A DNA stretch of 64,000 nt, taken from the NCBI RefSeq assembly GCF_001418015.1, contig NZ_LIQG01000017.1, positions 124,001-188,000 on the forward strand. The letters run 5' to 3'. Below the pieces are notes generated by a model. That model worked only from the letters and a program-made list of their open reading frames with translations, had not been told where the DNA came from and made no database searches. This document shows positions 53,501 through 61,050 of this stretch, in pieces. This DNA is from Lacinutrix mariniflava (lineage in GTDB: Bacteria > Bacteroidota > Bacteroidia > Flavobacteriales > Flavobacteriaceae). Numbering within the stretch: position 1 is the stretch's first letter; every line of letters starts with the position of its first letter. The position numbers and the translations under genes are program-made.

Positions 53501-54378
53501 AATAATCCACGTCGTGCTGCTGGACCTAAAGAAACTTTACCAATATCTTTAATTTTAATAGCTGTAAAATCTTTAGAAGTTACCACTGCATTTTCAATAT
53601 CTTCTACCGATTTTATATATCCTAAACCACGTACTAGATATTCAGCTTGATTGATTTCTAAGGTTTGAGCACCAATATCTTGATTGCTACTTTTAACCGC
53701 TTTTACAACTTGGTTTAAACCAATATTATACTGACGCATTAATTCAGGGTTTACATCTACTTGATATTCCTGAACATAACCACCAATTGAAGCTACTTCT
53801 GAAACACCACTTGCAGACGATAATGCATACTTTACATAGTAATCTTGAATACTGCGTAATTCTTGTAAATCCCATCCACCAGTAACATTTCCGTCTTTAT
53901 CTCTACCCTCTAGAGTATACCAATAAATCTGACCTAATCCTGTAGCATCTGGTCCTAAAGCAGGATTAACACCTTCTGGCAACAAGCCGCTTGGTAGTGA
54001 ATTTAATTTTTCTAAAATCCGACTGCGGCTCCAATAAAACTCGATGTCTTCTTCAAAAATGATATAAATACTAGAGAAGCCAAACATAGAAGAACTACGG
54101 ATGGTTTTTACTCCAGGAATACCGAGTAGGGAAGTGGTTAAAGGATAGGTAATTTGGTCTTCGATATCTTGTGGAGAACGACCATCCCACTTTGTGAATA
54201 CAATTTGTTGATTTTCACCAATATCTGGTATGGCATCTACAGCCACAGAATCACTGGGTAAAAAACCAGTATTCCAATTAAAAGGTGCGTTTACAGTTCC
54301 CCATCCTACAAAAAGGACAAGTAATAAAACGGCTACGATTTTATTCTCTATTAAGAATTTGATGCTTCTATTTAGCAT
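50512..54378 (-). CDS. cusA: CusA/CzcA-family heavy-metal RND efflux pump
   Basis: This inner-membrane RND pump of 1288 residues is longer than the usual 1030-1060. Family blocks are visible: FTKWDGRSPQDIEDQITYPL, VEDIENAVV, GTMVDVGVILAENMIRH with the proton-relay region, and FIALFGIATDDGVVMATYL. Three low-complexity insertions explain part of the extra length. Two (about residues 460-472 and 804-816) contain the same repeat-encoded peptide IPTxQxTSDEESH. A third (about 604-614, FSLFTFHFSLS) comes from AGTGAAA heptads. The reading frame is intact throughout. It is second in the copper operon. Confidence 0.92.
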   Translation of the reverse strand: MLNRSIKFLIENKIVAVLLLVLFVGWGTVNAPFNWNTGFLPSDSVAVDAIPDIGENQQIVFTKWDGRSPQDIEDQITYPLTTSLLGIPGVKTIRSSSMFGFSSIYIIFEEDIEFYWSRSRILEKLNSLPSGLLPEGVNPALGPDATGLGQIYWYTLEGRDKDGNVTGGWDLQELRSIQDYYVKYALSSASGVSEVASIGGYVQEYQVDVNPELMRQYNIGLNQVVKAVKSSNQDIGAQTLEINQAEYLVRGLGYIKSVEDIENAVVTSKDFTAIKIKDIGKVSLGPAARRGLLDKEGAEVVGGVVVARYGANPMEVITNVKEKIAELKGGLPTKVLADGRTSQLTVVPFYDRSELIVETLDTLTEALTLEILITILVIIIMVFNLRASILISGLLPVAILMVFVAMKLFNVDANIVALSGIAIAIGTMVDVGVILAENMIRHIDEDEVKSEKLIVKSENIIPTEQDTSDEESHQTNKLSINEIIYNATAEVSGAILTAVLTTIISFVPVFTMVGAEGKLFRPLAFTKTMALSASLVIALFIIPPLAAFLFRKTTLKKSFKYIVSGVLILAGLAIVISGYWLGLIVVAFGIVSFLSLYFNKTEINFSLFTFHFSLSKNLVNIIISSAAIVFLLAEYWRPLGFNRSIFINLIFVAIICFGILGLFSIFRKYYGQILQWALANKMLFLIVPITVLVSGFWIMNNTGKEFMPSLNEGSFLLMPTSLPHSGVEENKRVLQQLDMAVATIPEIETVVGKSGRTESALDPAPLSMYENMIQYKSEYMRNSEGKRQRYKINADGLFELKTNVIPTAQRTSDEESHIDHNNDAKRFVTSGTSIKANQLIEDSDGEFYRNWRSEIKNPDDIWKEIIKVTKLPGVTSAPKLQPIETRLVMLQTGMRAPMGIKVKGQDLKQIEAFGLELESLLKQAEGVKVEAVFADRIVGKPYLLIDIDREKIARYGISIEDVQSVLKVAIGGMSLTQTVEGRERYGVRVRYPRELRGNPEDIKDIYIPVEKGSPVPLSELATIRYEQGPQVIKSEDTFLVGYVLFDKIDGFAEVAVVENAQALFQQKIDSGALIVPKGISYKFTGTYENQLRAEKTLAVVVPLALAIIFLILYFQFKSVTTSLMVFTGIAVAFAGGFIMIWLYGQDWFFNFSFFGENMRYLFNMKTINLSVAVWVGFIALFGIATDDGVVMATYLTQTFDREKPADKMSIRASALEAAKKRIRPCLMTTVTTILALLPVLTSTGKGSDIMIPMAIPIFGGMVIDITSYFIVPVLYSWREEMKLKRVKN
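51930..51968. repeat. In-frame REP-like repeat in cusA, copy 1
   Basis: This 39-bp element begins GAGATTCCTCGTCACTCGTT (plus strand) and ends CTGTCGGAATGA. It matches copy 2 at 52962-53000 at 33 of 39 positions. On the coding strand it gives IPTAQRTSDEES. Confidence 0.85.
52534..52568. repeat. Heptad repeat inside cusA membrane region
   Basis: GAAAGTGAAAAATGAAAAGT and continuing sequence is an imperfect 7-bp repeat, translated on the minus strand as FSLFTFHFSLS between membrane segments. Confidence 0.65.
52962..53040. repeat. In-frame REP-like repeat in cusA, copy 2, with heptads
   Basis: The 39-bp element at 52962-53000 encodes IPTEQDTSDEES on the minus strand. It is followed by TTTTCACTTTTCACTATTAA-type heptads (53004-53040), encoding VKSEKLIVKSEN. 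Two repeat families thus sit side by side within one coding region. Confidence 0.85.
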
Positions 54379-54487
54379 TAGATTTAAAATTTAAACAATT
54401 AGAAAATGGCGTTAAAAAAAACACCGAATACAAGAAATCATCCTAATGAAATAAATCACTGGATAATACAGTCTATTGTTTAAAAAA

Positions 54488-54901
54488 TCAGATTAAATAG
54501 GTCTCGTCTAGCTTGAATATTTCCTTTCTGACGAGTGGTGGTTCATATGTTTCGTAAGAAGACACATTGCTATCTAAACCTTCAAAAAGATTTAAATACG
54601 TAAATACAAATGAAGCAATAAATAGTTGTTGATTTAAAGAAATATTGTCCAATTGAATTTGTAATTCATCTTGACCATCAACCACTAACTGTTCATCATT
54701 ACAGCAATTTTTTTTAGTAATAGAGCAACCATCAGATGCTGGTTTTTCCATTTTCATTCCACAACCTTTTGCTTTATGAAACATTGCAGTTTCCACTAAA
54801 GTATCTCCACAATAATGCATACTAAAGCTGAATGACATTGTAGAAAATAAGACTACAAAAGCCAACGTAAAGGATACTATCTTATGGAATATTTGCTTCA
54901 T
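54488..54901 (-). CDS. HYC_CC_PP-family secreted protein
   Basis: This 137-residue exported protein contains the family hallmarks: HYCGD (about residue 29), KNCCND (about 65) and the late YEPPLVRKE. A further GCGMKM is present. The family is common in Bacteroidetes beside copper and heavy-metal efflux genes and probably binds metal in the envelope. It is first in the operon, downstream of TAAGTTTG. Confidence 0.9.
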   Translation of the reverse strand: MKQIFHKIVSFTLAFVVLFSTMSFSFSMHYCGDTLVETAMFHKAKGCGMKMEKPASDGCSITKKNCCNDEQLVVDGQDELQIQLDNISLNQQLFIASFVFTYLNLFEGLDSNVSSYETYEPPLVRKEIFKLDETYLI

Positions 54902-54910
54902 AATTATTTA

Positions 54911-54945
54911 CAAACTTATGAAATATTTTGTAATGTAATGACAAA
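54911..54945 (-). promoter_or_regulatory. Promoter of copper operon
   Basis: On the minus strand TTTG (54945-54942), a 23-nt spacer and TAAGTTTG (54918-54911) match the Bacteroidetes class. The ATG at 54901 follows after only 9 nt, so the leader is very short. No copper-sensor operator was recognised. Confidence 0.55.
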
Positions 54946-54992
54946 GTTGAGTTAAATTAGTGTTTAGTTATAGAAAATATCATCTTTGTATT

Positions 54993-55571
54993 ATGGTCTA
55001 TCAGTCTATTACAAAACATATAAATACACACATCAATCCAACCGAGAATGATATGCGAATATTTAATGCTGTTTTAAATGAAGTCACCGTTTCTAAAGGC
55101 CAGTTTTTATTAAAACCAGGTACCAAAGTTAAGAACGAGTATTTTGTAATTAAAGGTTGTTTAAAAGCCTATTATATAGACGAAAAAGGAAGCAGACATA
55201 TCATACAGTTTGCAGTAGAAAATTGGTGGATTGGGGATTTTGAAGCGTTTTATAATCAAGCACCTGCGAAATTATATATCGAAGCGATTGAAGATGCTCA
55301 GCTGTTATCCATTAATTACGATAGTCTTGAAAATTTATATAAAGATGCACCCATTTTCGAACGGTATTTTAGAATATTAATTACAAAAGCTTTTATTTCA
55401 CAAAGTAAACGCATATTGTCTTCGCAAGAAAAAAACACACAGCAACGCTATTTAGAATTCTGTAGCTCGTATCCTTTAATAGAAGACAGAGTGCCCAATT
55501 ATGATATCGCTAATTATTTAGGTGTTTCACCCGAAAACTTAAGTAGGGTACGACAACAGATAAAAAGTTAA
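54993..55571 (+). CDS. Crp/Fnr-family transcriptional regulator
   Basis: This protein has 192 residues from ATG 54993 (MVYQSITKHINTHINPTEND); an upstream GTG at 54960 is less likely. The N-terminal cyclic-nucleotide-binding-like barrel contains GQFLLKPGTKVKNEYFVIKG. The C-terminal HTH is short (PNYDIANYLGVSPENLSRVR). No Fe-S cysteine cluster is seen, so it is not a true FNR oxygen sensor. An FNR-like box just after the gene suggests that it controls the downstream reductase genes. Confidence 0.88.
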   Translation: MVYQSITKHINTHINPTENDMRIFNAVLNEVTVSKGQFLLKPGTKVKNEYFVIKGCLKAYYIDEKGSRHIIQFAVENWWIGDFEAFYNQAPAKLYIEAIEDAQLLSINYDSLENLYKDAPIFERYFRILITKAFISQSKRILSSQEKNTQQRYLEFCSSYPLIEDRVPNYDIANYLGVSPENLSRVRQQIKS

Positions 55572-55582
55572 ATCTATCTTAA

Positions 55583-55596
55583 TTGATATAGGTCAA
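55583..55596. promoter_or_regulatory. FNR/CRP-like box
   Basis: TTGATATAGGTCAA matches TTGAT-N4-ATCAA at 9 of 10 fixed positions. It lies 12 bp after the Crp/Fnr gene and 23 bp upstream of TAACTTTG. Confidence 0.5.
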
Positions 55597-55618
55597 TGAT
55601 ATGTGTGTAGTAGTCATG

Positions 55619-55626
55619 TAACTTTG
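55619..55626 (+). promoter_or_regulatory. -7 element before old-yellow-enzyme gene
   Basis: TAACTTTG fits TAnnTTTG, 28 nt before the ATG. The FNR-like box is located where an activator could contact RNA polymerase. Confidence 0.6.
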
Positions 55627-55654
55627 TTTGTCTTAACAATTTACAAAACATCAA

Positions 55655-56749
55655 ATGAACACACAACCTTTATTAACACCATATAACAAAAACCTTAATC
55701 TTAAAAACAGAGTCGCTATGGCACCTATGACACGTAGTCGTGCTGATAACGATGGAAAAGTAGCAACAGATGATTTACAAGGTTTGTATTACGAACAACG
55801 CGCATCTGCAGGATTACTAATTACAGAAGGATCTCAAGTATCTGAAAAAGCTGTAGGTTATATTAACACGCCAGGCATTTATACAGATGCACAGGTAGAA
55901 GGTTGGAAAACTGTGACCAAGCGTGTACACGATAAAGGAGGTAAGATCTTTATTCAATTATGGCACGTTGGACGTATGTCTCATCCAAATTTTCATAATG
56001 GCGAATTACCAGTTTCGGCTTCAGCCTTAAACCCAAACGCTAAATCATTTACTTCAGAAGGTTTTAAAGATACTGTAACGCCTAAAGAAATGACTATTGA
56101 AGATATAAAAACTACGGTTAAAGATTTTCAGCATGCAGCAGCAAATGCTATAAAAGCAGGATTTGATGGTGTCGAAATTCATTCTTCTAATGGGTATTTA
56201 TTTCAGCAATTCTTTAATGGATGTTCAAACAAAAGAACAGACGATTATGGAGGTAGTTTTGAAAACAGAGCACGTTTTTTCTTTGAAGTTGTAGACGCTA
56301 TTAAGGCTGTTATTCCGCAAGAGAAAATAGGTGTTCGTTTCAATCCATCATTACATGGTATGTTTGGGATTACTTTAGATGAAGACACTATTCCTACGTT
56401 TGAATACATCATCAAAAAATTAAACGATTACAATTTAGCATACGTTCATTTATCTGAACCGTTTACAGATGTCTCTGAAGTACCTTTTGCAGTAACCGAA
56501 ATCGCTAAGCATTTTAGACCGTTGTACAATGGAACATTAATGATTAACACTGCGTTTGATCAAGACAAAGGAAATAAAATTATTGAAGCTGGTGAGGCAG
56601 ATTTAGTAGCTTACGGAAAGCCATTTATCTCTAATCCAGATTTAGTAGAACGTTTTGAAAATAATTTGGAATTAGCAGAATGGGATCAAGATACGTTTTA
56701 CACAACAGGAGAAAAAGGATATACTGATTACCCAAAGGCCTCTAAATAA
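55655..56749 (+). CDS. Old-yellow-enzyme alkene reductase (NemA-like)
   Basis: This 364-residue FMN-dependent ene-reductase carries the start LNLKNRVAMAPMTRSRAD, the active-site pair in VEIHSSNGYLFQQFF (His and Asn) and TDDYGGSFENRARFFFEV. Enzymes of this family reduce quinones, enals and nitro compounds. It precedes a zinc alcohol dehydrogenase by about 80 bp and is probably controlled together with it. Confidence 0.95.
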   Translation: MNTQPLLTPYNKNLNLKNRVAMAPMTRSRADNDGKVATDDLQGLYYEQRASAGLLITEGSQVSEKAVGYINTPGIYTDAQVEGWKTVTKRVHDKGGKIFIQLWHVGRMSHPNFHNGELPVSASALNPNAKSFTSEGFKDTVTPKEMTIEDIKTTVKDFQHAAANAIKAGFDGVEIHSSNGYLFQQFFNGCSNKRTDDYGGSFENRARFFFEVVDAIKAVIPQEKIGVRFNPSLHGMFGITLDEDTIPTFEYIIKKLNDYNLAYVHLSEPFTDVSEVPFAVTEIAKHFRPLYNGTLMINTAFDQDKGNKIIEAGEADLVAYGKPFISNPDLVERFENNLELAEWDQDTFYTTGEKGYTDYPKASK

Positions 56750-56830
56750 TTAGTTTAACTTATAACAGTCCTATTTCAAGAGTAATCAATATAGACATTG
56801 AATTAAAATCAATATTAAGAAAACATAATT

Positions 56831-57889
56831 ATGACAACGACAACAGTAAAAGCATATGGTGCAACCGCATCAACCGAAGAATTAAAACCATTAAACATTG
56901 AGCGTAGAGCAGTTGGAACAGACGATGTAAAAATAGATATTACGTTTTGTGGTGTTTGCCATAGCGATATTCATACTGTAAGAAATGACTGGAAAGGTTC
57001 TACTTATCCTGTAGTACCAGGACACGAAATTATTGGTCGTGTTCTAGAGGTTGGTGCAGGTGTAACTAAGTATAAAATAGGAGACAAAGTAGGTGTAGGT
57101 TGTTTAGTAGATTCTTGCCAAACATGTGCATCTTGTGAGCAAGATTTAGAGCAGTTTTGCGAAAAAGGAACCACTTATACTTATAATAGTCCAGATAAGC
57201 ATATAGAAGGTGCGCAAACTTATGGAGGGTATTCAACATCGGTAACGGTAGATGAGAAATTTGTATTACGTATTCCTGAAAATTTAGACGAAGCAGCAAC
57301 AGCACCTTTATTGTGTGCAGGAGTTACAACTTGGTCACCTTTAAGTCATTGGAAAGTAAAAAAAGGAGATAAAGTAGGTGTCATTGGTCTTGGTGGATTA
57401 GGACATATGGGTGTAAAGTTTGCAAACGCTTTAGGTGCTCACGTAGTAATGATTACAACATCTCCAGAAAAAGGAAAAGATGCGAAAAGATTAGGTGCTC
57501 ATGAAGTATTGGTTTCTAAAGATGCAGACGATATGAAGACCCATCAAGGGAGTTTCGATTTTATCTTAAACACCATTCCTGTTGGTCACGAAATGGATCC
57601 GTATTTAGGATTACTTAAAATTGATGCGACTATGGTATTAGTTGGTGCAATCGATGCTTTAGATCCTTTCCACGGTGGTAATCTTATTATGGGACGTAAG
57701 CGTATTGCTGGTTCATTAATTGGTGGTATTAAAGAAACACAAGAAATGTTAGATTTCTGTGGAGAACATAATATTACAAGTGATATTGAACTTATAGATA
57801 TGCAAGATATAAACAAAGCTTATGATCGTGTTACAAGTAACGATGTTAAGTACAGATTTGTTATTGACATGAAGTCTCTTAAAGCATAA
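56831..57889 (+). CDS. Zinc-dependent NADP alcohol dehydrogenase (YahK-like)
   Basis: This 352-residue MDR enzyme has catalytic zinc ligands in CGVCHSDIH and GHEIIGRVL. The four-cysteine structural zinc loop (CQTCASCEQDLEQFC) is present. Rossmann motif: GLGGLGHMGVKFANALGA. YahK-type enzymes reduce a broad range of aldehydes. With the preceding ene-reductase it could turn an enal into a saturated alcohol. Confidence 0.94.
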   Translation: MTTTTVKAYGATASTEELKPLNIERRAVGTDDVKIDITFCGVCHSDIHTVRNDWKGSTYPVVPGHEIIGRVLEVGAGVTKYKIGDKVGVGCLVDSCQTCASCEQDLEQFCEKGTTYTYNSPDKHIEGAQTYGGYSTSVTVDEKFVLRIPENLDEAATAPLLCAGVTTWSPLSHWKVKKGDKVGVIGLGGLGHMGVKFANALGAHVVMITTSPEKGKDAKRLGAHEVLVSKDADDMKTHQGSFDFILNTIPVGHEMDPYLGLLKIDATMVLVGAIDALDPFHGGNLIMGRKRIAGSLIGGIKETQEMLDFCGEHNITSDIELIDMQDINKAYDRVTSNDVKYRFVIDMKSLKA

Positions 57890-57914
57890 CATTTTAAAAC
57901 ATTTTTTATAACAA

Positions 57915-57946
57915 AACAGCATCTAAATATATTAGATGCTGTTTTT
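57915..57946. terminator. Terminator after yahK-like gene
   Basis: A 12-bp stem AACAGCATCTAA/TTAGATGCTGTT with a 5-nt loop runs into a T tract. It lies between convergent genes and may serve both. Confidence 0.9.
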
Positions 57947-57986
57947 TGTTTTGTAATGTTTTGGGTTATGCATACTGTTTAATGTT

Positions 57987-59288
57987 CTAACTTAAACGTA
58001 AAGGTTTAAAGTTGATAAAAAGTAAAGTGTAGATCAATAGAAGTAGTAAATACCAAGTGTTTGATACTAGATCTAAATAATCTATTTTTCCTTTAGAAAA
58101 ACTTAAAATCATTAAAACTTGTGCTCCATAAGGTAAAAGACCTTGCGTAATACAGGCAAAAATATCTAAAATAGAAGCGGTCTTTTTATTATCTAATTGG
58201 TAGTCGTCATTTATAGTTTTTGCAATGGGTCCAGTAATTATAATAGAGACCGTGTTATTAGCAATAGCCATATTAGTAGTACTAACTAACGTTGCAATGC
58301 CTAATTGAGCGGTTTTTTTATTCTTGATTAGCTTTTTTATTTTTACCAAAATAAATTCAATACCGCCATTTTTTTTAACCAATGCAGCTAAACCTCCTGT
58401 AAGTAGTGATAGTAAGAAAATTTCTGTCATACTTGTAAAGCCAGTATATGCAATTTTTGTAGATTCTATAAGTGTAAAATCACCATAAATAATACCTAAC
58501 AATCCACCAAATATAACACCTAAAAGTAAAGTTATAAAAACATTGACACCTATAATAGACAATATAATCACCAGTAAATAGGGTAGTATTTTTATAATAG
58601 AATAGCTATAAACAACTGTTTCTGTTTCGGTGGATTTTAAACCAAAACCTTGAAAAATTAATATAGCAATAGTAAATAAAGCAGCGGGAACAGCAATTTT
58701 GATGTTCTGTTTAAATTTATCGCTCATTTTACAACCTAAAGACTGTGTGGCAGCAATGGTCGTGTCCGAAATAACCGACAGATTATCTCCAAACATACTA
58801 CCACCTAATAACGCACCACAAAGGATAGCCAAATCAACACTACTTTTATCTGCAAAACCAACAACTATAGGAGCTAATGCAACGATAGCGCCAACAGAAG
58901 TTCCGGTAGAAACCGATAAAAATCCAGCAATTATAAAAACACCAAAATAGATATAATGTATTGAAATATAATCTAACCCAAGATTAACAATAGCATCTAC
59001 ACTACCTGTTGCTTTAGTAATTGCTGCAAATGCACCTGCTAATAAATAGATTAAGCACATGGTTAAAATTTTATCGTCACCACACCCTTTTAAAAGCGTT
59101 TTAATTTTAGAGTTTATAGATTGTTTAAACATTAAAAAGGCAACAATAATACCTGCAATTACTGCAATAGGAGCAGGAAGTGCATAAAAATCGTTTTGAT
59201 AAATACCAACACCTAAAAACGTAAAAACGAATACTAATAGTGGTATTAATGCTGAAAATTTTGGTGTAATTGTAGTGGACTTTTCCAT
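57987..59288 (-). CDS. NhaC-family transporter
   Basis: This 433-residue membrane protein of the NhaC Na+/H+ antiporter superfamily has about 11-12 helices. Conserved blocks include GTSVGAIVALAPIVVGFADK, LLGGSMFGDNLSVISDTTI and NTVSIIITGPIAKTI. Some NhaC-like proteins (MetT) are thought to import methionine and are controlled by SAM riboswitches. The S-box-like leader upstream makes that alternative worth weighing. By sequence alone cation/proton exchange is equally possible. Confidence 0.88.
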   Translation of the reverse strand: MEKSTTITPKFSALIPLLVFVFTFLGVGIYQNDFYALPAPIAVIAGIIVAFLMFKQSINSKIKTLLKGCGDDKILTMCLIYLLAGAFAAITKATGSVDAIVNLGLDYISIHYIYFGVFIIAGFLSVSTGTSVGAIVALAPIVVGFADKSSVDLAILCGALLGGSMFGDNLSVISDTTIAATQSLGCKMSDKFKQNIKIAVPAALFTIAILIFQGFGLKSTETETVVYSYSIIKILPYLLVIILSIIGVNVFITLLLGVIFGGLLGIIYGDFTLIESTKIAYTGFTSMTEIFLLSLLTGGLAALVKKNGGIEFILVKIKKLIKNKKTAQLGIATLVSTTNMAIANNTVSIIITGPIAKTINDDYQLDNKKTASILDIFACITQGLLPYGAQVLMILSFSKGKIDYLDLVSNTWYLLLLLIYTLLFINFKPLRLS

Positions 59289-59370
59289 TTTTTTATAATT
59301 CTTTTTAAAAAGGAAAATAGAATGGACAAATAAATAGAAAGATGAATTAACATTTGTTCCAAATACTTGG

Positions 59371-59436
59371 CTTATCTATTTAGCACCTTGCTCGTTATTG
59401 CAGGTTGCTATCTCCTTTTGTTGAGATTCTTGATAA
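59371..59436 (-). promoter_or_regulatory. S-box-like structured leader of NhaC-family gene
   Basis: Read on the minus strand, TTATCAAGAATCTC begins an element closed by GATAAG. The first hairpin is ATCTC-N7-GGAGAT-like. The second is GCAACCTGC ... GCAAGGTGCTAAA, which is the P3 signature of SAM-I riboswitches (GCAACC ... GGTGCTAA). The typical P2 with kink-turn and pseudoknot, and a P4 within the closing stem, are missing or much reduced. It ends about 80 bp before the ATG. Confidence 0.5.
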
Positions 59437-59707
59437 TTTATTTAAGTGGGCAAAAATAGTACTTATAAGAACATGTAATTCTTAATAAGTGTTAATTCTT
59501 CAAAATAAAAGGTTGACTTTTTAATGTGAGATCTAATATTAAGGTATCGGCTATTTATGGTTGTTATAGAGGTTTTATTTTTTCTTATGTAAATCTCATC
59601 GATAAATAAAGGGCTTTAGTATAGTCAATTGTGGCAAACGTCTATTGCTTTATAATAAGATAGTATATAGTTTAATATTTGAAGTGTAAAATTAAAACAC
59701 TCAAAAA
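59437..59707. other. Divergent spacer before TolC-MacA-MacB operon
   Basis: This 271-bp region has no ORF of note. It should contain promoters for both the NhaC leader and the export operon. A TAATATTTG sequence near 59675 is only a loose match to the -7 consensus. Confidence 0.35.
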
Positions 59708-61039
59708 ATGAAACTATATCTAATCCTTACAAGCTTACTATTTGTGCAGCTTTCTTGGTCACAAGAAACTTCAACAAATACTTCAAAAAAAATATGGTCT
59801 TTAGAAGACGCTATAACTTACGCTTTAGAAAATAACATTACAGTTAAAGATGCTGCTTTAAGTAAAAGTATGGCAGAAGTAGATTATGAAAAAGCAAAAT
59901 CTTCTAGATTACCAAATTTGTTTGGTAGCGCCTCTCAGAATTTTTCTAACGGAAGTACTATCGATCCTATTACAAGTAATTTTGTAACAGATCAAATAAA
60001 TAGTACAAATGTGGGTATAAATAGTTCTATGACTTTGTTTCAAGGTAATCAAATCAACAATCAAATTAAACAAAATAAAATACTATTCGAGCAAAGTGTT
60101 TTTGAAGAAGAAGTAGAAAAAAACAACATCGCTTTAAGTATTTTAGAAATCTATTTACAAATACTTTACAGTAAAGAAAGTATCTCTATTGCTGAGAATA
60201 ATGTAGCAGCTTCAGAAAAAGAAGTCTTGAGAGCAAAAGCACGTTTAGATGCGGGAACAATTGCTTTAAGCGATTATACAGAGGCGCAAAGCCAAACGGC
60301 AACAAACAAATTTAATGTTATTGCGGCAAAAAACGATTACCAACAATACATCATTCAATTAAAACAATTATTAGAATTATCGCCATTAGAAGATATTGAA
60401 ATTGAAAGTATTGATGAAAACATGGATTTAATAAACCTTGAACTGAATAAAATTGATGTTTATAACAATGCTTTAAGTTTTATGCCAGAAATAAAGGCTA
60501 GCGCACTTAATATCGAAGCTAGTGAGAAAGCGCTAGATATTGCTAAAGGTGGTTTTTTACCAACATTATCTTTAACAGGAAGTATTGGTTCTGGTTACAC
60601 GAGTATTAATGATAATACGTTTTCAGATCAATTTGATGTTAATTTTAATCAGAAACTGGGCTTGTCTTTAAGTATTCCAATATTTAATAGAAACCAAACA
60701 AAAGCAGCAGTACAAACAGCAAATTTAAATATAGAACGTGCAGAAATTCAAAAGCAATCTACCGAAAAAGAAATTTATAAAAAAGTAGAAACAGCCTATC
60801 AAAATGCAGTATCTGCACAAGAGCAAGTTATTGCTGCAGAAGCATCAAAAACAGCTGCAGAGCAATCTTATAAACTGGCACTAAAAAAGTATGAGTTAGG
60901 TGCTTTAAGTACAACCGATTTAGTGATTAGCCAAAACACATTCACCAACACACAACAAAACTATTTACAATCTAAATACTTAAATATTTTATACCACCAA
61001 TTATTACAATTTTATCAAGGAAACGATATCAAACTTTAA
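59708..61039 (+). CDS. TolC-family outer-membrane protein of MacAB-type exporter
   Basis: This 443-residue exported protein (signal ending LSWSQ) has two TolC repeats. Blocks include EDAITYALENNITVKDAAL and YELGALSTTDLVISQNTF. It is followed after 11 bp by an adaptor and an ABC ATPase, forming a complete tripartite exporter. Substrate may be a peptide, macrolide or lipid. Confidence 0.9.
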   Translation: MKLYLILTSLLFVQLSWSQETSTNTSKKIWSLEDAITYALENNITVKDAALSKSMAEVDYEKAKSSRLPNLFGSASQNFSNGSTIDPITSNFVTDQINSTNVGINSSMTLFQGNQINNQIKQNKILFEQSVFEEEVEKNNIALSILEIYLQILYSKESISIAENNVAASEKEVLRAKARLDAGTIALSDYTEAQSQTATNKFNVIAAKNDYQQYIIQLKQLLELSPLEDIEIESIDENMDLINLELNKIDVYNNALSFMPEIKASALNIEASEKALDIAKGGFLPTLSLTGSIGSGYTSINDNTFSDQFDVNFNQKLGLSLSIPIFNRNQTKAAVQTANLNIERAEIQKQSTEKEIYKKVETAYQNAVSAQEQVIAAEASKTAAEQSYKLALKKYELGALSTTDLVISQNTFTNTQQNYLQSKYLNILYHQLLQFYQGNDIKL

Positions 61040-61050
61040 ACTATACCATT

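Noticed and set aside
50512-54378. CusA as a fusion or assembly chimera because of its 1288-residue length
   Set aside because: RND motifs appear once each in the correct order; the extra length is explained in part by repeat-derived loops and extra membrane sequence, with one continuous frame.
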